Below, piece after piece: positions 35,097 through 42,951 of a DNA stretch of 64,000 nucleotides. The stretch comes from CAZJWC01 sp964550125 (lineage in GTDB: Bacteria > Bacillota > Clostridia > Christensenellales > Borkfalkiaceae): positions 62,001 to 126,000 of the forward strand of contig CAZJWC010000001.1 in the NCBI GenBank assembly GCA_964550125.1, given 5' to 3'. The notes under the pieces were generated by a model. The model was not told the origin of the DNA and ran no database searches. It worked only from the letters and a program-made list of their open reading frames with translations. The translations under genes were made by a program, and so were the position numbers. Each line of letters begins with the position of its first letter. The stretch's first letter is position 1.

Positions 35097-36314
35097 TTAA
35101 AAATCAACCTCTGTGTCATAATAACAGCATTTTAAAAGTTTTTCCATTTCCTCAACAGAAATTTTCCTAGGATTTGAACCTGTACAAGCATCTGCAACAG
35201 CATTTTTTGCAATTTCAGGTAATCTTTCAAGGAAGATGTTTTCAGGAACAAAACCATTTTCACAAGGAAGACTATCTAGACCATAATTCTTGATACATTG
35301 AGGAATATTAAGTGCATTATTCATATCACGAAGATATGCAATTAGACTAGCAACTTTTTCATCATCATTAGCACCTTTTAGTCCCATATAGTCAGCAATT
35401 ACACCATAACGCTTTTTTGCAGTTTCATCTTTTGCGTTAAAAACAATAACTTTGGGAAGGTACATTGCGTTTGCAGCACCGTGAATAATGTGTGCGCCTA
35501 GGTCCTCAAAAACAGCACCTGTTTTATGTGCCATTGAGTGAACTATACCAAGTAAAGCATTTGAAAATGCCATACCTGCAAGACATTGAGCATTATGCAT
35601 AGAAGCACGCTTAGTCATATCGCCGTTATAAGAATCAACAAGATTGTCTTGAATCATTTTAATTGCAAAAATAGCAAGAGGGTCTGTAAATTCACAATTA
35701 GCAGTTGAAACATACGCTTCAATAGCGTGAGTTATAGCATCCATACCTGTATGAGCCGTTAATTTTTTAGGCATAGTCTCTGCAAGGTCAGGGTCAACAA
35801 TTGCAATATCAGGCGTGATTTCAAAATCAGCAAGAGGATACTTGATACCCTTTTTATAGTCAGTGATTACTGAAAATGCAGTAACTTCTGTTGCTGTACC
35901 CGAAGTAGAAGGAATTGCAATAAAACGAGCTTTTTTACGCAATTCAGGTATACCGAATACTACACACATTTCTTCAAATGTGATTTCCGGATACTCATAC
36001 TTAATCCACATTGCTTTTGCCGCATCAATAGGTGAGCCTCCACCAATGGCAACAATCCAATCGGGTTGGAATTTTGTCATAGCCTCTGCACCACGCATAA
36101 CAGTATCTACTGAGGGGTCAGGCTCGATACCTTCAAAAAGTTCAACCTCCAAGCCAGCTTCTTTAAGGTATGAAACAACTTTATCAAGGAAACCAAATTT
36201 TTTCATTGAGCCTCCGCCTACGCAGACCATTGCTCTATTTCCTTTAATGTTTTTCAATGCTTCAAGAGCACCCTTTCCATGATAAATATCACGGGGTAAT
36301 GTAAAACGTGCCAT
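35097..36314 (-). CDS. Iron-containing alcohol dehydrogenase
   Basis: 405-residue stand-alone group III (iron) alcohol dehydrogenase. Seen: GGGSPIDAAKAMW nucleotide region, IPSTSGTATEVTAFSVI, and metal-ligand histidines in GIVHSMAHKTGAV and AHIIHGAANA. It resembles the C-terminal half of AdhE and butanol or 1,3-propanediol dehydrogenases; exact substrate not readable. Start ATG at 36314 with AAAGGAG. Separate transcript with the same upstream element as rex-adhE, suggesting co-regulation of alcohol formation. Confidence 0.92.
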   Translation of the reverse strand: MARFTLPRDIYHGKGALEALKNIKGNRAMVCVGGGSMKKFGFLDKVVSYLKEAGLEVELFEGIEPDPSVDTVMRGAEAMTKFQPDWIVAIGGGSPIDAAKAMWIKYEYPEITFEEMCVVFGIPELRKKARFIAIPSTSGTATEVTAFSVITDYKKGIKYPLADFEITPDIAIVDPDLAETMPKKLTAHTGMDAITHAIEAYVSTANCEFTDPLAIFAIKMIQDNLVDSYNGDMTKRASMHNAQCLAGMAFSNALLGIVHSMAHKTGAVFEDLGAHIIHGAANAMYLPKVIVFNAKDETAKKRYGVIADYMGLKGANDDEKVASLIAYLRDMNNALNIPQCIKNYGLDSLPCENGFVPENIFLERLPEIAKNAVADACTGSNPRKISVEEMEKLLKCCYYDTEVDF

Positions 36315-36350
36315 AATTTTTCTCCTTTTGATTTTTCTTCTTATGATTAA

Positions 36351-36379
36351 AATATATCACATTTAAAAAGATTTTACAA
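36351..36379 (-). promoter_or_regulatory. Promoter of adh
   Basis: TTGTAA (36374-36379), 17-base spacer, TATATT (36351-36356), directly downstream of the conserved element. Confidence 0.6.
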
Positions 36380-36435
36380 TAATCAAAATGTTATATCCGT
36401 ATTATCAATATCGATATATGATTTATCAATAAAAT
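36378..36435 (-). promoter_or_regulatory. Conserved upstream element, copy 2 (adh)
   Basis: Minus strand: ATTGAT and ATCGAT boxes 15 bases apart (start to start), TATATCGATAT, then GATATAACATTTTGATTATT, ending at the -35 box. Matches copy 1 at 34973-35030 block for block. The position upstream of -35 fits an activator site. Confidence 0.65.
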
Positions 36436-36463
36436 CTTTTTTATCTATCTATTTTAGTAAAAA

Positions 36464-37387
36464 TTATTTTATAAACTTTCTTCTTGCTTCACAAAGTGCA
36501 GTAATAAAATCATTGTCAAGTTTAGTAAGCTTATATTCTTTAAGATGAATAAGCACATCTCTATATACCTTTTTATTACCCTCGCAAACTCGCTGAACAA
36601 GGTTGTACCTATCAAGTATCTTTTGCGATGCAGATGAAACCCACATAAATGTTTTAGGATTTTCAGCAAGCAAATCAAACTGACTTGCTCGTTCAAAAAC
36701 AAATATTCTTTGATTTACTTTATCAGGAAGTTCTTCACGGAATACTTTTGACATAGAAAGGGTAGGAACATAGGGGTCAGCGTGTGCAATTTCGATATAG
36801 TCGCAAAGGTCATCATAAGTGATTGTTGGCTTTGAAGCAAGTGGATTGTCCTTACTCATAATAAGTACATATGAAAACTCTGCTACAAGTTCATAAGAAA
36901 ACCCCTTTTCCTCAAACATTTCCTTATAATATTTATCGTAGTTATCTGCATAACGAATAATGCCGAGTTTGTATTCGTTTTCAAGAAGTTTTTTAATGGT
37001 TTTTTTGGAATTAGTTTCTTTGTAGTATATTTCTACGGGAGCATTTCCAATACTTTTTGAAAATTCTGCCATTGCAGATGAAATATAACACGCTCTAGGA
37101 ACAGAGATTGAAAACTTGCGTTTTTTACGAGAATTATCACGGTAGGATTGCTCAAGTTCATCAATACGATGAAGAATATCACGAGCGTACTCTATAAATT
37201 CTTCTCCTTCTGGAGTTAAAACCATACCTTTTGCACTCCTTTGAAATATAGTAATTCCAAGGTCAGATTCAAGTTCCTTGATAGAACGGCTAATGTTGGG
37301 CTGTGCAATTATAAGTGTTTCAGCAGCCTTATTTAACGAGCCTAGCCTTGCTACTTCAACTGCATATTTCATGTGTAAAATATTCAT
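36464..37387 (-). CDS. LysR-family transcriptional regulator
   Basis: 307 residues. Seen: N-terminal helix-turn-helix typical of LysR (YAVEVARLGSLNKAAETL and PNISRSIKELESDLG, residues 8-43), then FQRSAKGMVLTPEGE, and a periplasmic-binding-like effector domain from about residue 90. The ligand is unknown. It lies immediately upstream of adh in the same direction and is a good candidate regulator of adh and rex-adhE through the duplicated element, though this is inference. Start ATG at 37387 with GGGAG. Confidence 0.93.
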   Translation of the reverse strand: MNILHMKYAVEVARLGSLNKAAETLIIAQPNISRSIKELESDLGITIFQRSAKGMVLTPEGEEFIEYARDILHRIDELEQSYRDNSRKKRKFSISVPRACYISSAMAEFSKSIGNAPVEIYYKETNSKKTIKKLLENEYKLGIIRYADNYDKYYKEMFEEKGFSYELVAEFSYVLIMSKDNPLASKPTITYDDLCDYIEIAHADPYVPTLSMSKVFREELPDKVNQRIFVFERASQFDLLAENPKTFMWVSSASQKILDRYNLVQRVCEGNKKVYRDVLIHLKEYKLTKLDNDFITALCEARRKFIK

Positions 37388-37430
37388 TTATAAGTTCTCC
37401 CGTCAATAATAAAAATTTTATTATTATTAG

Positions 37431-37459
37431 TATTGTATCACAAAAGAGTAAATAATTCA
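37431..37459 (-). promoter_or_regulatory. Promoter of the lysR-type gene
   Basis: TTGAAT (37454-37459), 17-base spacer, TACAAT (37431-37436) on the minus strand. Confidence 0.65.
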
Positions 37460-37510
37460 AGGTTTTCTTGTTTTTCTACATTATTTCATCAAACTAAACA
37501 AATAAAGAAA

Positions 37511-37531
37511 AATGCCTATTTTTTAGGCATT
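37511..37531 (-). terminator. Terminator after the PBP gene
   Basis: 8-bp stem AATGCCTA / TAGGCATT with a five-base loop and T-tract on both strands, just downstream of the PBP stop. Confidence 0.82.
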
Positions 37532-37554
37532 TTTTTAATATACAATAATTTTAA

Positions 37555-39294
37555 TTATTCAAATTTTTGAATATTTTTAGCAGAGATAATTCCTTCAAAA
37601 ATTTCTTTTCCATAAGGTGCAGCAACCGTACTACCATAATACGAACCTGTCGGTTCATTGACAATTATAAGGGCAAGATATTGTGGCTTATTTGAGGGGA
37701 AAAATCCTACAAAAGAGGAAATATACTTGCCACTTGCTATCTTTCCGTTTTCATATACCTGTGCAGTACCTGTTTTACCCGCCACTTTATAGCCTTCAAT
37801 ATACGCCTTTGTTCCACTACCACTTGAAACTACCCCTTCAAGCATCTTATTTAGAGTGATTGAAGTTTGCTCACTTACTGTTCTTGTTACTAATTCGGCT
37901 GGAGAAGAATACTCCGTTTTACTACTACTTTGATATATTTGTTTTACTAACGAAGGCTTATAATAATAACCACCATTTATAACGGACGCTACGGCACAAA
38001 TCAGCTGCAACGGTGTAACGGCAATTGACTGACCAAATCCAATTCTCGCAAGGTCAGCATCTGTAACATAACCTTTTGATATCAACATGCCAAGTGCCTC
38101 GCCCGAAAAATCTAATCCTGTAACCTTTCCCAAATTAAACTTTTCAAAATATTCATACATTTTTTCAGTTTTTAATGCCATAGCAATATCTGTAAAACAT
38201 GGATTACAACTATTATTTAATGCTTCTGCCAGAGTTTGATTGCTGTGTTTTCCGTTTTCGTGATTTGACCAACATTTTATCGTTGTTCCCCCCACACTTC
38301 TCGTCCTGCTACTATTAAAGACATATTGAGTTGAATAAGCATCACTATTTCCCTTATAATATTCTTCAATATTAATTGCAGAAGTCAAAATCTTAAAGGT
38401 AGAGCCCGGCTCATAAATATCACACACTAAAAAATTTCGACTTTGTGTAGTCAACGTTTGGATATCATTTCTTGGAACATCATTTAAATCAAATGAGGGG
38501 TAATTGCACATTGCCAACACATCAAAATTATTAGGGTCAAGCAAGATGACATGCGCCGATTTAGGAGAGTGATTTAAATAAATAGTTTTTACTGTTTGTT
38601 CAACGATTGCCTGAATTTCATAATCGACAGTTAGCCTTATATTTAGTCCTGAGGTAGCAGGCTTATAACCTGCAACAGCATTTTTAAGTTCAATACCTAC
38701 AAGGTCGGTTTCAAAAAGAATTTCTCCATTTTCACCTAATAGATACTTATTGTAGTATTTTTCCAATCCACTAGCGCCTGAATTATCTGTTGAAGTAAAA
38801 CCAATCACCTGACAAAGCATATCGTTATACGGATAAACTCTAATGTTATCTCTTGCATAGTATATTCCTGAAAGATTTTCGCAGGTTAGTTGATTTATAA
38901 GCGATTTATCAACTTTTTTGGCAACTGTAATTTCCGATGCCTTTTTTGTTTTAAAAGTTTGCAACAATTCATCTGCGTCTAAAGAGAAAATATTTGCTAA
39001 AACTCTTGAGGTATATTCAAGATCCTTAATTGCATTTACTCTTGCATACACAGTATAAGCATCTTTGTTGGTTGCAAGCACAACTCCATTTCTATCTGTT
39101 ATTTCACCTCTATTTGAAGTTATAGGAATCTCCCTAGTCCACTGGTCTATAGCTAGATATTGCAGTTTATTACTCCACATTATTTGTATGTAAAAATATC
39201 TACACAAAATTAAGAAAAAAATAAAGGTTATCGCAATTAAAATTGCAAATAACCTCTTTCGTAAGTTTGTTATTGAAAAACAATAATTATTAAT
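37555..39294 (-). CDS. Class B penicillin-binding protein (FtsI/SpoVD-like transpeptidase)
   Basis: Division transpeptidase that cross-links septal peptidoglycan with FtsW. Seen: one N-terminal membrane segment (LFAILIAITFIFFLIL), dimerisation domain, and transpeptidase domain with active-site EPGSTFKILTS, SCN (NNSCNPCF) and KTG (VAGKTGTAQ). No PASTA repeats. The first ordinary start codon in frame (TTG, 39207) lies after the membrane segment and has no ribosome binding site. AGGAG at 39304-39308 sits nine bases before an in-frame ATT at 39294, preceded by an in-frame stop, so I choose ATT (579 residues). A one-base assembly error in a T5 run is the alternative. Confidence 0.85.
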   Translation of the reverse strand: MNNYCFSITNLRKRLFAILIAITFIFFLILCRYFYIQIMWSNKLQYLAIDQWTREIPITSNRGEITDRNGVVLATNKDAYTVYARVNAIKDLEYTSRVLANIFSLDADELLQTFKTKKASEITVAKKVDKSLINQLTCENLSGIYYARDNIRVYPYNDMLCQVIGFTSTDNSGASGLEKYYNKYLLGENGEILFETDLVGIELKNAVAGYKPATSGLNIRLTVDYEIQAIVEQTVKTIYLNHSPKSAHVILLDPNNFDVLAMCNYPSFDLNDVPRNDIQTLTTQSRNFLVCDIYEPGSTFKILTSAINIEEYYKGNSDAYSTQYVFNSSRTRSVGGTTIKCWSNHENGKHSNQTLAEALNNSCNPCFTDIAMALKTEKMYEYFEKFNLGKVTGLDFSGEALGMLISKGYVTDADLARIGFGQSIAVTPLQLICAVASVINGGYYYKPSLVKQIYQSSSKTEYSSPAELVTRTVSEQTSITLNKMLEGVVSSGSGTKAYIEGYKVAGKTGTAQVYENGKIASGKYISSFVGFFPSNKPQYLALIIVNEPTGSYYGSTVAAPYGKEIFEGIISAKNIQKFE

Positions 39295-39313
39295 TGGTCT
39301 AGTCTCCTAAATT

Positions 39314-40078
39314 TTAGCCTGCAAAATACATCCCAACACTTTCTGCCCAATTTTTGATTGTCTCGAAAGCAGTCGATTCACTAATTTGCGCCTGCAAGGC
39401 TTCAAGCTGAGTAGTTAATACCTCGGCTTCCATTTGCAAACTAGAGATATCTGCGTTTAGAGAATTGATTACAGAAGTGTTGATTGCAATAAATGTAACA
39501 GTTGCAATAAGCACGAGTGCAAAAACAACGATTGCTACAATACCCCAACGAAGAAGTGAACCTTCCTTTTTGGCGTTTACAGCCTCAGCAGTAACACTAT
39601 CATTGTTTTTGCTCTCGTAAATGTCCTTCTTGCTTTCAACGGGAGTTTCAATTTTACTTCTTTCTCTTGTAGGCAAAGGTTCAATGATTTGCGCTCTACT
39701 TATCATAGGTGCACCAACGGCAACACTAGAGTTGTCGATAGCCACTTTCTTATCACTGAACAAAATATCATTAGCGTTAAGAAGTTCAAATACTTCGCTA
39801 GATGAAACGGCTTCAGGAGGATTATTTTGGACAATGGGGGGGACCTTGTCTTCATATCTTCCCGTCATGATTTCATCTGCGTCTTGATAATCCGCATTGA
39901 TTAGTCTGTTATATCTATCGTTTATGCTTGAATTGAATATAGTTTTAGCCTCTTCATCAGTTAAGGGGTCAATAATAGTCAATCCTTTGCATTGTTTATC
40001 AGCATATAAATCATTACCAGAAACAGAAGCTTTTCTTTTAAAAAGCGTATCTTTTAATTCAATAGTGGGCATACTCAT
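39314..40078 (-). CDS. FtsL-like division protein with long cytoplasmic region
   Basis: 254 residues. The first ~170 residues are polar, probably disordered and cytoplasmic; then one membrane helix (WGIVAIVVFALVLIATVTFIA, residues about 175-196) and a short coiled coil (LNADISSLQMEAEVLTTQLE). Membrane helix plus coiled coil between rsmH and pbp is the standard place and form of FtsL, which is normally only about 100-130 residues. The large N-terminal extension is unusual. Start ATG at 40078 with AAAGGA. Confidence 0.75.
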   Translation of the reverse strand: MSMPTIELKDTLFKRKASVSGNDLYADKQCKGLTIIDPLTDEEAKTIFNSSINDRYNRLINADYQDADEIMTGRYEDKVPPIVQNNPPEAVSSSEVFELLNANDILFSDKKVAIDNSSVAVGAPMISRAQIIEPLPTRERSKIETPVESKKDIYESKNNDSVTAEAVNAKKEGSLLRWGIVAIVVFALVLIATVTFIAINTSVINSLNADISSLQMEAEVLTTQLEALQAQISESTAFETIKNWAESVGMYFAG

Positions 40079-40096
40079 TTTTCCTTTCTCCTTAGT

Positions 40097-41038
40097 TTAT
40101 TCTGCTACTCTTTCAGCAATGCGAAGCTTTGCACATTTTGCACGGGTATTATCATTTAACTCTTCTTCGCTTGCCGTTATTGGTTTATTTGTTACAATTT
40201 TTATTTCTTTCTTCTTGCCACAAACACATACAGGTAAACTTTTATCACATATACAATCGCACTCTAAATAATTAAATGCGTTTTTTACAATCCTGTCTTC
40301 TAATGAGTGAAAAGTTAAAACAACAATTCTCCCGCCCACTTTAAGTCTTCTTGCAAAACCTAAAACCGTTTCATATAAGTTTGAAAGTTCATCGTTAACT
40401 TCAATTCTTATAGCTTGAAAAGTTTTTCTTGAACAAGGTCCGTTTTGCTGAAACTTTTTTGGAATACTTGTTTCTATAATTTTTACCAACTCACCACAAG
40501 TTTTTAATCTGTTTTTCCTTCTTGCCTCCACAATATTTTTAACAATGGAAGGCGCAAATTTTTCTTCTCCGTATTTTCTTAAAATTTCTACTAATTTCTT
40601 TTCCTCATATTCGTTGACAACAATCTCTGCCGTCAAAGGTGAACTTTGGTCCATCCTCATATCCAAAGGGGCTTCCTTTGCCATATATGAAAAACCTCTG
40701 TCCTTTGTATCAAGTTGATAACTTGAAACGCCAAAATCTAGCAAAACCCCATCAAGCAAATCAATTTCAAGGTCATCTAATACTTTATCAAAATCTTTAT
40801 AATTTGATTTTACTATTTTAAATCTTCCACTAAATTCTTCTAAACGTTTGCTCGCTGCTAGAATTGCGTCATCATCTAAATCGGTTGCAATAAGTTTAGC
40901 GTTTTTTGTTCTCTTTAAAATCTCAAAAGAGTGTCCACCACCACCTATCGTTCCATCAAAATATATTCCATCGTCCTTCAAAGCAAGTCCTTCAATACAT
41001 TGATTTAACATAACGCTTTTATGTGAAAAATTAATCAT
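40097..41038 (-). CDS. rsmH: 16S rRNA m4C1402 methyltransferase
   Basis: SAM-dependent N4-methyltransferase acting on C1402 of 16S rRNA. Seen: HKSVMLNQCIEGL at the start, the SAM-binding DGTIGGGGHSFEIL near residues 28-41, LLDFGVSSYQLD, and VLTFHSLEDRIVKNAF. 313 residues, usual. Overlaps the mraZ stop by eight bases, as in most dcw clusters. Confidence 0.96.
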   Translation of the reverse strand: MINFSHKSVMLNQCIEGLALKDDGIYFDGTIGGGGHSFEILKRTKNAKLIATDLDDDAILAASKRLEEFSGRFKIVKSNYKDFDKVLDDLEIDLLDGVLLDFGVSSYQLDTKDRGFSYMAKEAPLDMRMDQSSPLTAEIVVNEYEEKKLVEILRKYGEEKFAPSIVKNIVEARRKNRLKTCGELVKIIETSIPKKFQQNGPCSRKTFQAIRIEVNDELSNLYETVLGFARRLKVGGRIVVLTFHSLEDRIVKNAFNYLECDCICDKSLPVCVCGKKKEIKIVTNKPITASEEELNDNTRAKCAKLRIAERVAE

Positions 41039-41459
41039 CTCTCTTTAACTGTTTAATTCCTTCGTCGTATTCGTTCTCATCTAAATACTCGTCGTAATTT
41101 TCTTTCGCCCAAATCTCAATTTTCTTGCCTACACCAACAATTACAATATTTTTTTGAATTCTGGCATAATCACGCAATTTTTGTACTAAAACAAATCTTC
41201 CTTGATCGTCTATTTCAATATCATCTGAACCACTAAAAAAGTATCTCAAGCCTTTTTGTTTTTCAATATCAAATTCATCAATTTGCTCTAGCCTTGCCGA
41301 AATCTCATCATAAGTTGCTTCAGGATAAACCGCAATACTTCTATTAGTGCCCTTCATTAGTACAAATCTCGTACCAACTCCCGCTCTTAACTTTGCAGGT
41401 AGACGTATTCTGTTTTTCTCATCAAGAGTACAACTGTACTCACCACGGAAACAAGCCAT
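41031..41459 (-). CDS. mraZ: Transcriptional regulator MraZ
   Basis: AbrB-like DNA-binding regulator of the dcw cluster, made of two swapped-hairpin repeats. Seen: GEYSCTLDEKNRIRLPAKLR (residues 5-24, first D-x-K-x-R-x-x-x-P repeat) and IDDQGRFVLVQKLRDYA (second repeat). 142 residues, standard. It should bind the GTGG repeats in its own promoter and autoregulate mraZ-rsmH-ftsL-pbp. Confidence 0.95.
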   Translation of the reverse strand: MACFRGEYSCTLDEKNRIRLPAKLRAGVGTRFVLMKGTNRSIAVYPEATYDEISARLEQIDEFDIEKQKGLRYFFSGSDDIEIDDQGRFVLVQKLRDYARIQKNIVIVGVGKKIEIWAKENYDEYLDENEYDEGIKQLKRDD

Positions 41460-41501
41460 ATCATCACCTTTTCAATCCTTTTTCACCTTATGTTCACATT
41501 A

Positions 41502-41530
41502 AGTATAACTCCACTTTTTTCCACTGTCAA
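41502..41530 (-). promoter_or_regulatory. Promoter of the mraZ operon
   Basis: TTGACA (41525-41530), 17-base spacer, TATACT (41502-41507) on the minus strand. Confidence 0.8.
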
Positions 41531-41534
41531 CCAC
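41511..41534 (-). promoter_or_regulatory. MraZ operator
   Basis: Three GTGG repeats exactly ten bases apart (4 + 6 spacing) on the minus strand, overlapping the -35 box and spacer. This is the known MraZ-binding repeat arrangement. Confidence 0.8.
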
Positions 41535-41577
41535 TTTTTAAAAATTTTTTTTATTTTTTTTAAAAATTTTTGAAAAA

Positions 41578-42321
41578 TCAACTCAAAAAGTGTTTTTTAA
41601 AAACTTTTTTGTTTTTGTTGTTCTTATCATTAACGAACAAAACCTCCCTTTTTATCGGGAATTTTGGCATTGTGGATAGAATTCCTAAAAAGTGGACAGC
41701 AATCCCTCGACACTCTGTAAAGATTGGAACCCCGTAAAAGTCTTTAATCCTATTTTTAAGATATTCATAGTGGGTACAGCCAAGCACGACTCCTATATAT
41801 TCTCCTTTTTTTAGATGCTTATTTAAATCCACAGAGTCAAGGCAATCAATATTACTTTCAATTTCACCTGCAAGGTTTTTAGGAGCGTACAATTCTATCT
41901 TTATTTTAGGAAAAAGATTTAAAGATGAGATATTTTTTAATTCTTCCTTGATAAATAAGGATTTTGAAGTTGCAAGTGTAGAAAGGACCAACAATTTACC
42001 CTCTTTGTCCTTTAAGTAGTTAAGAGCATTTAAAATCGCAGGTCTAACTCCTATTATCTCAAAAGGATATCTTTTTTTCAAAATGCTAATACAATTAGTT
42101 GTTATCGTGTTGCAAGCAATTATAACTAGGTCAACTTTTTGTTTTTCAAAATAGTTAAAAACTTTTTCAGCTAAACGTAGTAACTTAGAAGATGAGTAGT
42201 TACCATATGGGGCATGAGTATTATCACCATAATAAATATATTTAATGTACGGAGCGACCGAAATACACTTATTTAAAACATTAAGTCCACCAACGCCACT
42301 ATCATATATGCCAACTATCAA
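41578..42321 (-). CDS. murI: Glutamate racemase
   Basis: Makes D-glutamate for MurD. Seen: GIYDSGVGGLNVL at the N-terminus, first catalytic cysteine in IIACNTITTN and second in VVLGCTHYEYL. 247 residues, slightly short, with a basic C-terminal tail (NDKNNKNKKVFKKH). TTG start at 42321 with GAGAGGTG five bases upstream. Single gene, with an AT-rich stretch but no clear terminator before the mraZ promoter. Confidence 0.93.
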   Translation of the reverse strand: MIVGIYDSGVGGLNVLNKCISVAPYIKYIYYGDNTHAPYGNYSSSKLLRLAEKVFNYFEKQKVDLVIIACNTITTNCISILKKRYPFEIIGVRPAILNALNYLKDKEGKLLVLSTLATSKSLFIKEELKNISSLNLFPKIKIELYAPKNLAGEIESNIDCLDSVDLNKHLKKGEYIGVVLGCTHYEYLKNRIKDFYGVPIFTECRGIAVHFLGILSTMPKFPIKREVLFVNDKNNKNKKVFKKHFLS

Positions 42322-42343
42322 AAAACACCTCTCAAAATAAAAT

Positions 42344-42372
42344 ACTATAAAAAAATATATTAAAATAGTTAA
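42344..42372 (-). promoter_or_regulatory. Possible promoter of murI
   Basis: TTAACT (42367-42372), 17-base spacer, TATAGT (42344-42349) in a very AT-rich region. Confidence 0.4.
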
Positions 42373-42401
42373 AATTTAATTACAAATTAAGGTAAAAATA
42401 G

Positions 42402-42430
42402 TTTACAAGGTTTTAGATTTGTGATAGAAT
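42402..42430 (+). promoter_or_regulatory. Promoter of rpsT
   Basis: TTTACA (42402-42407), 17-base spacer, TAGAAT (42425-42430), 39 bases before the start codon. Confidence 0.65.
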
Positions 42431-42469
42431 AACAAAAGTAATTGGAGTACAATTTAAAGGAGAAATAAA

Positions 42470-42853
42470 GTGCCTAATATTAAATCTGCAAAAAAGCGTG
42501 TTTCCGTAACTGAAAAGAAAACAGCGCAAAACAAAATGATTAAGTCTGAAATTAAGACAGCAACTAAAAAATTTTTAAAAGCCGTTGATGAAGGTAATAA
42601 GGAAGAGGCTACTAAACTTTATAGTGAAGTATCAGGTTTACTTGACAGTGCTTGCTCAAAGGGTATCCTTCACAAGAACAACGCAGCAAACAAAAAATCT
42701 GGTCTTGCAGTAAAGATGAATAAAAAATTCTCAAACTGTAAAACACAAGAAGTTGTAGAAGAAGTTAAAGTTGAAGAACCTGCTGTTGAAGAAGCTCCTG
42801 TAGCAAAAAAGACAACAAGAAAGTCAACTAAAAAAACTGCTGACGCTGAATAA
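42470..42853 (+). CDS. rpsT: 30S ribosomal protein S20 with C-terminal extension
   Basis: Binds 16S rRNA early in 30S assembly. Residues 1-88 are ordinary S20 (MPNIKSAKKRV, NKMIKSEIKTATKKFLKA, GILHKNNAANKKSGL). About 40 further residues follow, an acidic Val/Glu/Pro stretch and then a basic KKTTRKSTKKTADAE tail; normal S20 ends near residue 88. GTG start at 42470 behind AAAGGAG. Monocistronic with promoter and terminator. Confidence 0.95.
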   Translation: MPNIKSAKKRVSVTEKKTAQNKMIKSEIKTATKKFLKAVDEGNKEEATKLYSEVSGLLDSACSKGILHKNNAANKKSGLAVKMNKKFSNCKTQEVVEEVKVEEPAVEEAPVAKKTTRKSTKKTADAE

Positions 42854-42870
42854 TTTTAGTTAAAAACAAC

Positions 42871-42900
42871 AAGACGATATGGTATAAACCGTGTCGTCTT
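42871..42900 (+). terminator. Terminator after rpsT
   Basis: 13-bp stem AAGACGATATGGT / ACCGTGTCGTCTT (two G-U pairs), four-base loop, T-run. Confidence 0.88.
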
Positions 42901-42915
42901 TTTTATGTAATTGAC

Positions 42916-42943
42916 TTGAAAAATAAAAAGAAAATGGTATAAT
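42916..42943 (+). promoter_or_regulatory. Promoter of the MBL-pyk operon
   Basis: TTGAAA (42916-42921), 16-base spacer, TATAAT (42938-42943). Only eight bases separate the -10 box from the start codon. Confidence 0.75.
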
Positions 42944-42951
42944 ATTACTAT

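Noticed and set aside
39207..39207. TTG at 39207 as start of the PBP
   Set aside because: It has no ribosome binding site and would remove the membrane helix required for a class B PBP.
39218..39265. Inverted repeat GGTTAT...ATAACC at the start of the PBP gene
   Set aside because: It lies in codons for the membrane helix and is probably a by-product of AT-rich coding; no T-run or conserved context.
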